From NCBI GenBank assembly GCA_947169245.1, contig CAMVPA010000017.1, forward strand, positions 1 through 64,000: a DNA stretch of 64,000 bases, written 5' to 3'. The notes beneath the pieces were generated by a model that was not told the origin of the DNA, did not search any database, and was given only the letters and a program-made list of their open reading frames with translations. The position numbers and the translations under genes are program-made. This stretch comes from an uncultured Prevotellaceae bacterium. Its GTDB lineage: Bacteria > Bacteroidota > Bacteroidia > Bacteroidales > Bacteroidaceae. Positions 26,381 through 34,207 of the stretch are shown piece by piece; the first letter of the stretch is position 1, and the number at the start of each line of letters is the position of its first letter.

Positions 26381-29300
26381 ATGAAGAGAAACAGAGCGAT
26401 GATACTATTGCTGATGCTGATGCCGCTGCTGGCATCAGCACAGCAGCTTTCACGTGACCCGCAACTACGCATGGGGCGTTTGAAGAATGGACTGACGTAT
26501 TATATCTATCCCAATCAGACGCCGAGAGGTGAGGCCGTCTACAGGCTGTTCGTCAAGTCGGGCTCCGTCAACGAGCGCGACGACCAGCAGGGACTGGCCC
26601 ACTTCCTCGAGCATCTGGCCTTCAACGGCACGCAGCACTTCCCCGGCGACGGCATCGTCCGTTTCCTGGAGTCGCGTGGTGCCAAATTCGGCAAGGACCT
26701 CAACGCCCACACGTCGTTCAACGAGACCGTCTACAAGCTGCAGCTGCCGTGTACCGACCCCTTGATGGTCGACTCCACGCTGACCATCCTCGCCGACTGG
26801 GCCGGCGGTCTGACCATCGCCCCAGACGAGGTGGAGAAGGAGCGTGGCGTCATCTTGTCGGAGTGGCTGTCGCGTGGCGGAACCCAGACCGACAACTCCA
26901 TGCGTCTCATCATGGAGCTGCTCAACGGCTCCATCTACTCGCGACGCATCACCATCGGCGACACCGCCATCATCCGCCATGCTACGCCGCAGACCATCCG
27001 CGACTACTACGAGCAGTGGTACCGCCCTGAGCTGATGGCGCTGGCCGTCGTCGGCGACATCGATGCCGCCCAGATGGAGGCGCTGATCAGGAAGAAGTTT
27101 GAGGGAGTGGGGGCCATAAGGTCCATACGCCCCATAGGGCCTATGAGCAGCCCTGCCATTCCTGAATACACCGAGGAGACTGTCAGCATCGCTATGACCC
27201 CCGGCGTCAAGACCACCGAGCTCGACATGCTCATGCTGCTGCCGCAGCCGCCTGCCGTACAGACGGCCGACGACTACCGCCAGTATCTGGAGCGCAGTCT
27301 GGTGAACCGGCTGATGAAGACCCGTTTCGCCGCCCTGTCGTTCGACAATCCCGCCTATGCCAAGGGTAGCATACAGTACAGCCGTTTCCTCGGCGCTACT
27401 GGTGCCACCGACGCCTCCGTCGAGCTCATCAAGGGCCGTCTGCGCAAGGGCATTGCCGACTTCATCACCCATCAGCAGCAGATCTACCGCTACGGCTTCA
27501 CGCAGTCGGAGATTGCACGCGCCAAGAAAGCCGTGCTCAGCTCCATGCGCAACAAGGTGGCCAGTGCCGGCCGTAATGTGAGCTCGGCCAACCTGATGGA
27601 GGAAATCTATGCCGACTACTACGAGGGCAACCGCCTCATCTCGCGTGAGGACGAGCTGGCACTCATGGAGCGTTTCCTGCCCGCCATCGACTCGCTGTCG
27701 CTGCTGTCACTCATACAGCAGACCTTCGAGAGCCGTCCGCAGCACTTCCTGTTGCGTGGCGGCGAGGAGGTGCAACAGGAGGTGTCCGACGAGGACGACC
27801 TGCGCCTGCTCATCTCTACCTACCGCCAGCAGCCCGTCGACCGCTACTGGCACTTCACCGACGTGCCCGACCAGCTGACCACCCTGGAGCCCGCCGAGCA
27901 CATCGTCAGCGAACAGGCCATCCCCGAGATTGGTGCCACCGACCTGCGCCTCGACAACGGTGCCCGCGTCATCTTCCGTCGCAGCGACACCGAACACGAC
28001 CGTCTGACGCTCTCGGCCTTCCGCAAGGGCGGACAGTACGGTCTCGACAGCCTTCACTACTTCACCGGCGTCGTCGGTCCCAGCATCATCAGCCTTAGCG
28101 GTGCCGGCGACTTCACGCGTGAGGCGCTGAGCCACTATCTCACCGGCAACACGGCGTCAGTACGCCTGCTGGTCGACAAGCTGCGTACCGGCGTGGCCGG
28201 TTCCGCCCACCTGCAGGACATGGAGACCATGTTCCAGCTGCTGTGGCTGCGCTGGACTCAGCCGCGGCTCGACACCTCCGTTTGTCGCATCACCATCGAC
28301 AAGCTCAAGGAGAGCTACCTCACGAAACCAGAGACACCACAGAACGCCTTCAGTCGCGAACTGGGCTGGATCATTGGTGGACGCAACTACACCAACCGCG
28401 TGATGACTGACGCCGTCATCGACCACGAGGTGAAGACCGCCGACATGCTGGCGCTCCACCACCGCTTCTACGGGCCTGCCACGGGCTTCACGTTCGTCCT
28501 GATAGGCGACTGCGACCTCGACGATGTGCGTCCCTACATCAATACCTATATCGGTGCACTGCCTGCCGGACAGCCTGACACGACGTGGGTGGTGCCTGCC
28601 CGACAGATTCCACACCGCTACACCGAATTCATCAGCCCCACCAACGACCAGCAGAAGGCGTCGGTCATGCTGACCTTCCAGCAAGACAACGCCGTGGGCG
28701 ACCTGCAACGCCAGGAGGTCTACGGCGCCGCCTTGAAGTCCATCCTCCGTTCTGCCCTGCTCAAGCGACTGCGCGAGGACATGGGCAAGGTCTACAGCGT
28801 CAGCGCTTCCGTCGCCTCTGGCCGCTATCCCACCTACCTAAGCCGTGCCACCATCGCCTTCGTCTGTCAGCCCGACGACGTCGACACCCTCATTGGCGCT
28901 ACTCACGACGAGCTGCACCGGCTGTACACCCAGCCGCAGCTCTACGCCGACTATCTCGACGATGTGCGGCAGAACCTCCTCAAGGAGAACGCCCTGCAGC
29001 GCCAGCAGTCCTCCTATTGGACGTCGTTCATCCGCAATGCCGTCTACAACAACCAGGAGAACTGGGCGTGGGCCGACAGCTACGACGACGTCGTCGGCGA
29101 GATGACCCTCGACACCCTCGTCAGCTATGCCCATCACGTGTTGCGCGATGCTTATGAGGTGAAGGCTGTACTCCTTCCGCCCTCCGCCCACAACCTTCCA
29201 CCCTCAACCCTCCGCCCTCAGCCATCATCCTTCAATAATCCATCCTCCACCTTCAACCTTCTCAAAGGTAACGTCTTCGATGACCGTAATCAGAATGGCG

Positions 29301-30760
29301 TGCAGGATAAGGGCGAGAAGGGCCTGAAGAATATCCCTGTCAGCAATGGCGACACCATCGTGGTTACCGATAAGCGTGGCTACTACGAGCTGCCCCTTGT
29401 TGAGGGCAGTTCCGTCTTTCCCATACTGCCTGCTGGTTACACGCTAGTTGGTAGTCGTGTCGTCAACGCCGCCTTCCGGTATTTCGGAGAGATTGAAGGT
29501 GGAAGGTTGAACGTTGAAGGTGGAAAGTTGAACTTCGCCCTGCAGAAGAAGACCGTCAACCGCCGCTTCCGCGTGAATGTCCTCGGCGACGTACAAGTCA
29601 GCAACTACCAGGAGCTTGACTACGCCACCCGCACCCTCTGGCCCGAACTCCTTCAACCCTCCACCCTCCATCCTCAACCCTCCACCCTCAACCTCTTCCT
29701 CGGCGATCTGGTTAACAACAACCTCTCGCTCTATGAGGACCTGCGCACGCTGATGGAGCAGCTGCCGCAGCAGTCGTGGACCGTTCTTGGCAATCACGAC
29801 CGCGATGTCGACACCGTCAGCTGGCGACAGACGCGCAGCTTCAACGAGGTGTTTGGTGCCGATATGTACGCCTTCAACGAAGGCCGCGTCCACTTCATCG
29901 TGCTCAACAATGTCTATCCGGACGGTGCGCGTGGCTACAAGGGACGCTTCTCCGAGCGCCAGCTGAACTTCGTCCGTCAGGACTTGCAATACGTGCCTGC
30001 CGACCGTCTCGTCGTCCTCTGCATGCATGTGCCGCTGGCCCACTCGCGTAATGCCGACGAGCTCATCAGCCTGGTCGAGGGTAGGGGCGACGTCCTTGTC
30101 CTCAGTGGCCACATGCACCAGGTGGGCCGTTTCTTCCACGAGGGGCGCGGCGTCCGTCTCCACGAGCTCAGCGCCGGTGCCACCTGTGGCTTCTGGTGGG
30201 TGGGCGAGAAAGACGCCGACGGCGTCCCGGCCGCCTTGCAGCAGGAGGGCACGCCCCGCAACTACTTTGTGCTCGACTTCGACGACACCCGCTACCAGCT
30301 GCGTTGTAAGGCTGTAGGCCTTGACGAGGCCCGCCAGATGACCATCCATGTCACCGGCATCGACACCCTCGACCAGCATCTGCGCGACATGAAGACTCTG
30401 CCCGCCGGTCTCGTGATGATGACCGTCTGGGGCGGCTGCGACAGCACTGTCGTGAAGTGTCGCGTCGATGGTGGCGAGTGGCAGCTCTGCCAGAAGCAGG
30501 CGCTCATCGACCCCAACGTGGCCCGCTCCCGTGAGATGAACCTGCAGCACGTCTATCCCACGAAGTACAATCGCATGAATCCCCTGCGCCACCGCGAGTC
30601 GCAGCAGCTGTGGACTCTCCAGCTGCCGGCCGACGTCTGTCGCGATGCCCATACCGTCGAGGTTGAGGCCACCGACGCCTATGGCTTCAGTGCCACAGGC
30701 CGCCGCAGCTTCTGCTTCCCTAAGAATGATGGCTCGAAGACAAGGAAATCGAAGAAGTAG
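26381..30760 (+). CDS. M16 zinc peptidase fused to a calcineurin-like metallophosphoesterase
   Basis: 1459-residue secreted protein. Residues 1-930 are a complete two-lobed M16 (pitrilysin/PqqL-like) peptidase: signal peptide (MILLLMLMPLLASAQQ), inverted zinc motif HFLEH, and the second lobe from about 510. From about 962 a normally separate metallophosphoesterase begins: SdrD-like N-domain (GNVFDDRNQNGVQDKGEKGL), then GDVQ, GDLVNN, GNHD, CMHVPL and SGHMHQ metal motifs, then a C-terminal domain. The joint (LPPSAHNLPPSTLRPQPSSF) is a translated heptamer array. Two more arrays lie within the phosphoesterase half, and a 9-mer array (AIRSIRPIGPMSSP) in the peptidase. It is probably the last gene of the SusCD operon and is located in the periplasm or on the surface. 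Confidence 0.85.
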   Translation: MKRNRAMILLLMLMPLLASAQQLSRDPQLRMGRLKNGLTYYIYPNQTPRGEAVYRLFVKSGSVNERDDQQGLAHFLEHLAFNGTQHFPGDGIVRFLESRGAKFGKDLNAHTSFNETVYKLQLPCTDPLMVDSTLTILADWAGGLTIAPDEVEKERGVILSEWLSRGGTQTDNSMRLIMELLNGSIYSRRITIGDTAIIRHATPQTIRDYYEQWYRPELMALAVVGDIDAAQMEALIRKKFEGVGAIRSIRPIGPMSSPAIPEYTEETVSIAMTPGVKTTELDMLMLLPQPPAVQTADDYRQYLERSLVNRLMKTRFAALSFDNPAYAKGSIQYSRFLGATGATDASVELIKGRLRKGIADFITHQQQIYRYGFTQSEIARAKKAVLSSMRNKVASAGRNVSSANLMEEIYADYYEGNRLISREDELALMERFLPAIDSLSLLSLIQQTFESRPQHFLLRGGEEVQQEVSDEDDLRLLISTYRQQPVDRYWHFTDVPDQLTTLEPAEHIVSEQAIPEIGATDLRLDNGARVIFRRSDTEHDRLTLSAFRKGGQYGLDSLHYFTGVVGPSIISLSGAGDFTREALSHYLTGNTASVRLLVDKLRTGVAGSAHLQDMETMFQLLWLRWTQPRLDTSVCRITIDKLKESYLTKPETPQNAFSRELGWIIGGRNYTNRVMTDAVIDHEVKTADMLALHHRFYGPATGFTFVLIGDCDLDDVRPYINTYIGALPAGQPDTTWVVPARQIPHRYTEFISPTNDQQKASVMLTFQQDNAVGDLQRQEVYGAALKSILRSALLKRLREDMGKVYSVSASVASGRYPTYLSRATIAFVCQPDDVDTLIGATHDELHRLYTQPQLYADYLDDVRQNLLKENALQRQQSSYWTSFIRNAVYNNQENWAWADSYDDVVGEMTLDTLVSYAHHVLRDAYEVKAVLLPPSAHNLPPSTLRPQPSSFNNPSSTFNLLKGNVFDDRNQNGVQDKGEKGLKNIPVSNGDTIVVTDKRGYYELPLVEGSSVFPILPAGYTLVGSRVVNAAFRYFGEIEGGRLNVEGGKLNFALQKKTVNRRFRVNVLGDVQVSNYQELDYATRTLWPELLQPSTLHPQPSTLNLFLGDLVNNNLSLYEDLRTLMEQLPQQSWTVLGNHDRDVDTVSWRQTRSFNEVFGADMYAFNEGRVHFIVLNNVYPDGARGYKGRFSERQLNFVRQDLQYVPADRLVVLCMHVPLAHSRNADELISLVEGRGDVLVLSGHMHQVGRFFHEGRGVRLHELSAGATCGFWWVGEKDADGVPAALQQEGTPRNYFVLDFDDTRYQLRCKAVGLDEARQMTIHVTGIDTLDQHLRDMKTLPAGLVMMTVWGGCDSTVVKCRVDGGEWQLCQKQALIDPNVARSREMNLQHVYPTKYNRMNPLRHRESQQLWTLQLPADVCRDAHTVEVEATDAYGFSATGRRSFCFPKNDGSKTRKSKK
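27110..27153 (+). repeat. In-frame 9-mer array in the M16 peptidase domain
   Basis: Degenerate gggccataaggtccatac/gggcctatg units code IRSIRPIGPMSSP. Units resemble the intergenic array at 48753 (gggcctatgggc). Confidence 0.55.
29171..29265 (+). repeat. In-frame heptamer array at the peptidase/phosphoesterase junction
   Basis: About 13 degenerate 7-bp units (accctcc, accttcc, accctca) code LPPSAHNLPPSTLRPQPSS and join two complete protein domains. Confidence 0.72.
29491..29533 (+). repeat. In-frame heptamer array (ggttgaa type)
   Basis: Units gattgaa, ggtggaa, ggttgaa, cgttgaa, ggtggaa, agttgaa code IEGGRLNVEGGKLNF. It is roughly the inverted complement of the arrays at 29171 and 29648. Confidence 0.65.
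29648..29697 (+). repeat. In-frame heptamer array (accctcc type) next to the GDLVNN motif
   Basis: Units cttcaac, cctccac, cctccat, cctcaac code LLQPSTLHPQPSTLNL, lengthening the loop before the metal-binding GDLVNN motif. Confidence 0.65.
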
Positions 30761-30792
30761 GGAAACGCCTATGCCGATTTAGGGAAATCCGC

Positions 30793-30823
30793 TTGCTTAT
30801 ATCCTGGAATTGTGTTATCTTTG
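30793..30823 (+). promoter_or_regulatory. Bacteroidales promoter for the glycine-zipper lipoprotein gene
   Basis: A -33 ttg (30793-30795) and a perfect -7 tatctttg (30816-30823) are 20 bases apart. Transcription would start just before the ATG at 30854, which excludes the longer ORF-track start at 30812. Confidence 0.7.
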
Positions 30824-30853
30824 CACCGTAGAACAATCAAACCCGTACGCGAT

Positions 30854-31201
30854 ATGAAGAAAGCAATAATCTTTTTGTTTGTCGCTGTCTTGATGCTCAG
30901 CAGCTGTGGCACCTATGAGTCTGGCGCATATAATGGCGCTCAGTTCGGCTCTATTATCGGATCGGCCATTGGCAGCCTGGCTGGCGGAAGGCGTGGTAGT
31001 GACATTGGCGGGCTGGCTGGCTTGGCCGGTGGTGCCGTCGTTGGTGCAGCCGTTGGCAAGGCTGCCGAATACAAAGCGCAGCAGAGGGTTCAGCAACGGG
31101 AGGTTCGTCAGCAACAGCAGAAAAATGAGCAGAGCCAGCAGAAGCAGGACGGCAGTGGCTACGACCCCAACAACGGCGGCGACGACACCCTGCCGTGGTA
31201 A
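30854..31201 (+). CDS. Glycine-zipper outer membrane lipoprotein
   Basis: 115-residue lipoprotein with signal peptide and lipobox (MKKAIIFLFVAVLMLSSCGT). Two glycine-zipper stretches follow (FGSIIGSAIGSLAGGRRGSD, GGLAGLAGGAVVGAAVGKAA), which can insert in or pack against the outer membrane. The C-terminal third is Gln-rich and hydrophilic. Such proteins resemble the SlyB/YMGG classes of envelope stability lipoproteins. It has its own promoter and is convergent with the RlpA gene. Confidence 0.75.
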   Translation: MKKAIIFLFVAVLMLSSCGTYESGAYNGAQFGSIIGSAIGSLAGGRRGSDIGGLAGLAGGAVVGAAVGKAAEYKAQQRVQQREVRQQQQKNEQSQQKQDGSGYDPNNGGDDTLPW

Positions 31202-31240
31202 TCTTGAGTATAGTAGGGTAGAGGGGACTTTAGCAATGAT

Positions 31241-31726
31241 CTATTGGCGCCACTTGGCAACGGTGGAGTCGCCCTCGAGAATGTCGGCCACGTCGAGCTC
31301 TAATTTGGGCACTATCTCGTCCTCGGGCTTGAAGGGGATGTTCAGCTCATTCACTTTCTCTACCGTCACCGGTGCTATGCCCTGGGCTATCATGCCCAGC
31401 GCCTTGGCGGCGCCCCAGGAGAGGTCGATGATGCGCCCCTTACGAAACGGGCCGCGGTCGTTGACACGCACCACCACCTGTTGGCCGTTGGTGATGTTGG
31501 TTACCTTCAGCAACGTGCCGAAGGGATAGCTGCGGTGAGCGCAGGTCAGCGAGTCCTTATGCAGCCGTTCGCCGCTGGCCGTCTTGCGTCCGGAGAACTT
31601 CTTGGGATAGTAGGAAGCTTTGCCGCTCTGCGTCTGTGCCGTCGTGTGCTGGAAGTACAACAAACAAACCGCGCACAACACCGTCGTGCGAAGAAGAATC
31701 TTTGCGATGGTCTTTTCGTTAAACAT
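31241..31726 (-). CDS. rlpA: RlpA-like septal ring lytic transglycosylase
   Basis: Secreted double-psi beta-barrel protein of 161 residues that probably acts on peptidoglycan. Start chosen at 31726 (MFNEKTIAKILLRTTVLCAV) because the promoter -7 box overlaps the upstream codons of the track ORF. Family motifs are clear: GKASYYPKKFSGRKTASGER, YPFGTLLKVTN and VRVNDRGPFRKGRIIDLSWG. The SPOR domain found in E. coli RlpA is absent, as in many short homologs. It is monocistronic and convergent with the lipoprotein gene. Confidence 0.88.
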   Translation of the reverse strand: MFNEKTIAKILLRTTVLCAVCLLYFQHTTAQTQSGKASYYPKKFSGRKTASGERLHKDSLTCAHRSYPFGTLLKVTNITNGQQVVVRVNDRGPFRKGRIIDLSWGAAKALGMIAQGIAPVTVEKVNELNIPFKPEDEIVPKLELDVADILEGDSTVAKWRQ

Positions 31727-31736
31727 ATTCCGGCTG

Positions 31737-31768
31737 CAAAGATAGTGTAAATCGTGCAAAACACCAAA
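31737..31768 (-). promoter_or_regulatory. Promoter of the rlpA-like gene
   Basis: On the minus strand the -7 tatctttg (31744-31737) and -33 tttg (31768-31765) are 20 bases apart. This places the start of transcription just before the ATG at 31726. Confidence 0.7.
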
Positions 31769-32008
31769 TTTATTAGTTTTTTTTGTTTTTTCCGCTCTTT
31801 TTGCTTACTTTTATTACCAAGAAATAGTGCATGACTATTTCAAAATACTCCATGACTATTTTGTAAAAGTAGGCCCCTTTTGAAACAGTATTTGTCGCAT
31901 TGAGTAGGCGTTTACACATCCGTCTCTGGCAGGCGCAGCAAATTCGTGTAATTAGTGAAATTCGTAGTTAAAAAGATAATCTGCGACTGAATATCAGAAC
32001 ATCTAATG
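31769..32008. other. Non-coding intergenic region
   Basis: AT-rich, with no ORF of interest. It contains a direct repeat (catgactattt at about 31830 and 31851) and a 9-bp-type array aattcgtgtaattagtgaaattcg near 31941. No promoter oriented into a gene was seen apart from that of rlpA. Confidence 0.5.
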
Positions 32009-32044
32009 AAGAGTGGCGATTCCCGCAAGGGAGTCGCCACTCTT
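32009..32044 (-). terminator. Hairpin terminator after gdhA
   Basis: Arms aagagtggcgattccc and gggagtcgccactctt around gcaa form a 16-bp stem with one mismatch, about 20 bases beyond the gdhA stop on the minus strand. Confidence 0.75.
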
Positions 32045-32066
32045 GTTTTGGAGAACCTTTGACGGC

Positions 32067-33404
32067 TCAGACAATTCCTTGAGCCATCATAGCTTTAGCA
32101 ACCTTCATGAAGCCGGCAACGTTGGCACCCTTGACGTAGTTGACGTAGCCGGAGGGCTCGCGGCCGTACTTGACACACTGCTCGTGGATGCCGGCCATGA
32201 TCTGGTGCAGACGCTGGTCGACCTCGTCGGCACTCCACGAGAGGCGCATGGAGTTCTGGGTCATCTCCAGACCGCTGGTGGCCACACCGCCGGCGTTGAC
32301 GGCCTTGCCTGGGGCGAAGAGCTGGCCGGCAGCGATGAACTTCTCGGCAGCCTCGGCCGTGCAGCCCATGTTGCTGACCTCGGCCACGCAGAGAGGTTTG
32401 TTGGCCAGAATCTGGTCGGCATCGTCGCCGTTGAGCTCGTTCTGTGTGGCACAAGGCAGGTAGATGTCGGCCTTCTGTTCCCACGGTTTTTTGTTGGCAA
32501 AAAACTCTGCGCCGTCGAACTCGTCGGCATAAGGCTGGCAGATGTCGTTGCCCGAGGCACGGAGCTCCAGCAGGTAGTCAATCTTCTCGGCGTCCAGTCC
32601 AGCGGGGTCGTAGATGTAGCCGTCGGGGCCGCTGATGGTGATGACCTTGGCGCCGAGCTCGGTAGCCTTCTTGGCTGCGCCCCATGCCACATTGCCGAAG
32701 CCGCTGAGGGCTACGGTCTTACCCTTGATGTCGAGACCGTGCTCCGTCAGCATCTGGTGGACGAAGTAGAGGGCGCCATAGCCAGTGGCCTCAGGACGCA
32801 GGATGGAGCCTCCCCACTCGCGGCCCTTGCCTGTGAGCACGCCCTGGAACTGGTGGGTAAGCTTCTTGTACTGGCCGTAGAGGTAGCCAATCTCGCGGGC
32901 TCCCACGCCGATGTCGCCGGCGGGCACGTCCTCGTCGGGGCCTATGTGACGGTAGAGCTCCGTCATGAAGGCCTGACAGAACTTCATGACCTCGTTGTCG
33001 CTCTTGCCGCGGATGGAGAAGTCCGAACCGCCCTTGCCGCCGCCCATGGGCAGCGTGGTGAGTGCGTTCTTGAAGGTCTGCTCGAAGCCGAGGAACTTCA
33101 GGATGCTCAGGTTCACGCTGGAGTGGAAACGGAGTCCGCCCTTGTAGGGGCCGATGGCGCTGTTGAACTGTACACGGTAGCCGAGGTTCACCTGCACCTC
33201 GCCCTTGTCGTCGACCCAGGGCACACGGAAGGTGATAATGCGCTCGGGCTCGACGATGCGCTCCACGATCTTTGCTTTCTCGAACTCGGGGTGCTGGTTG
33301 TAGACGTCCTTGATGGATTCCAGAACTTCGCGGACTGCCTGCAGATACTCTAACTCTCCTGGATGCTTACGCTCCAAGTCTTGCATGATTTTGTTTACTT
33401 CCAT
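32067..33404 (-). CDS. gdhA: Glutamate dehydrogenase
   Basis: Hexameric family-I glutamate dehydrogenase of 445 residues, interconverting glutamate and 2-oxoglutarate plus ammonium; it is the main ammonium assimilation route in gut Bacteroidales. Start set at 33404 (MEVNKIMQDLERKHPGELEY) because the promoter lies within the longer track ORF. Motifs: GGLRFHSSVNLSILKFLGFE, catalytic PMGGGKGGSDF, EDVPAGDIGVGAREIGY and the Rossmann VALSGFGNVAWGAA. The C-terminus is complete. The cofactor (NADP or NAD) cannot be fixed by eye. Monocistronic, with promoter and terminator visible. Confidence 0.95.
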   Translation of the reverse strand: MEVNKIMQDLERKHPGELEYLQAVREVLESIKDVYNQHPEFEKAKIVERIVEPERIITFRVPWVDDKGEVQVNLGYRVQFNSAIGPYKGGLRFHSSVNLSILKFLGFEQTFKNALTTLPMGGGKGGSDFSIRGKSDNEVMKFCQAFMTELYRHIGPDEDVPAGDIGVGAREIGYLYGQYKKLTHQFQGVLTGKGREWGGSILRPEATGYGALYFVHQMLTEHGLDIKGKTVALSGFGNVAWGAAKKATELGAKVITISGPDGYIYDPAGLDAEKIDYLLELRASGNDICQPYADEFDGAEFFANKKPWEQKADIYLPCATQNELNGDDADQILANKPLCVAEVSNMGCTAEAAEKFIAAGQLFAPGKAVNAGGVATSGLEMTQNSMRLSWSADEVDQRLHQIMAGIHEQCVKYGREPSGYVNYVKGANVAGFMKVAKAMMAQGIV

Positions 33405-33448
33405 AGTAACATGTAGCTTTAAAGGTTTCAAATTGTCATTTGATGGTG

Positions 33449-33479
33449 CAAATGTAGGAAATAATCTGATAAGTTCCAA
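33449..33479 (-). promoter_or_regulatory. Promoter of gdhA
   Basis: Minus-strand -7 tacatttg (33456-33449) and -33 ttg (33479-33477) are 20 bases apart, 45 bases before the gdhA ATG. Confidence 0.65.
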
Positions 33480-33531
33480 GGAAAACGGCGGATATTTTCT
33501 GTATAAATAGTTACACTTTGTTAATTCGCCA

Positions 33532-33568
33532 AAAAGAGGGACAGCACCACGCGTCGGATGCTGTCCCT
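33532..33568 (-). terminator. Rho-independent terminator of hsp20
   Basis: Minus-strand hairpin with perfect 10-bp arms (agggacagca / tgctgtccct) followed by ctttttgg, about 35 bases after the hsp20 stop. Confidence 0.82.
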
Positions 33569-33601
33569 GCTTGTCAATTTGAACTATAATAACCAAAAAC
33601 T

Positions 33602-34027
33602 TTATGAAACTTCAATACTCTTCGAGACCTTGGCCTCTTTCTCCTGCTTCGGCAGGGTGACGGTGAGGATGCCGTCCTGTACGCGGGCCGAGATTTTGTC
33701 CTTCACCACGTCCTCGGGGAGTGAGTAGTTCTGCTGGTAGTTGGTGTACGAGAACTCACGGCGCAGATAGTGCTGCTTCTTGTCCTCCTCCTTGTGCTCC
33801 ATCTTGTTCTCGATGGAGATGCAGAGGTTACCGTCCTCGTTGAGGCTCACACGGCAGTACTCCTTCTTGATGCCGGGAGCGGCCACCTCCATGGTGTACT
33901 CCTTCTCATTCTCCTTGACGTTGACGGCCGGAGCTGTCGTCTTGCAGGTGCTCGGTGTGAAGTCGCTGTTCATGAACTCATCAAACACTGTGGGGAACCA
34001 ACTGTTCTTAAACATGACTGGTAGCAT
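33602..34027 (-). CDS. Hsp20/alpha-crystallin small heat shock protein
   Basis: ATP-independent cytoplasmic holdase of 141 residues. The alpha-crystallin domain spans about 35-140 (APAVNVKENEKEYTMEVAAP, GNLCISIENK, LPEDVVKDKISARVQDGILT, VTLPKQEKEAKVSKSIEV). The second ATG (34027, MLPVMFKNSWFPTVFDEF) is preferred over 34033 because a clear aggagg lies 8 bases before it. It also matches the usual start of Bacteroidetes Hsp20 (MMPV..). A Shine-Dalgarno this strong is unusual in this phylum. A palindrome precedes it. Monocistronic with its own terminator. Confidence 0.93.
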   Translation of the reverse strand: MLPVMFKNSWFPTVFDEFMNSDFTPSTCKTTAPAVNVKENEKEYTMEVAAPGIKKEYCRVSLNEDGNLCISIENKMEHKEEDKKQHYLRREFSYTNYQQNYSLPEDVVKDKISARVQDGILTVTLPKQEKEAKVSKSIEVS

Positions 34028-34049
34028 AATCATTACCTCCTAATTCTAT

Positions 34050-34067
34050 TGTTTAAATGGTTAAACA
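34050..34067. promoter_or_regulatory. Palindrome upstream of hsp20 (possible operator)
   Basis: Perfect inverted repeat tgtttaa-atgg-ttaaaca, 10 bases upstream of the Shine-Dalgarno of hsp20. It is not the CIRCE sequence. It could be an operator or a thermosensitive 5'-UTR hairpin. Confidence 0.45.
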
Positions 34068-34146
34068 TGTTATTCTTGTCTTGGGCCTGGGCTTTCGCTT
34101 CGGCTTTCACACATGATGAAGCAAGATATGTGCCAGTAGACGAAAA

Positions 34147-34184
34147 TCTGCCAGAATGGCGCTATGATGCGTCAATCTGGCAGA
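34147..34184 (-). terminator. Terminator after the metY-like gene
   Basis: Minus-strand hairpin with arms tctgccagattgacgc / gcgccattctggcaga (two mismatches) followed by ttttcgtct, just past the stop at 34208. Confidence 0.7.
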
Positions 34185-34207
34185 ATAAGGCGGGCTCGCA
34201 GGCTGCT

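Noticed and set aside
29444-30652. 402-residue antisense ORF opposite the phosphoesterase domain
   Set aside because: Opposite strand has GNHD and SGHMHQ metal motifs in a continuous frame; the antisense product looks like nothing known.
33405-33596. N-terminal extension of glutamate dehydrogenase in the track ORF
   Set aside because: It runs through the promoter and part of the hsp20 terminator hairpin; the family start is MEVNKIMQDLERKHPGE.
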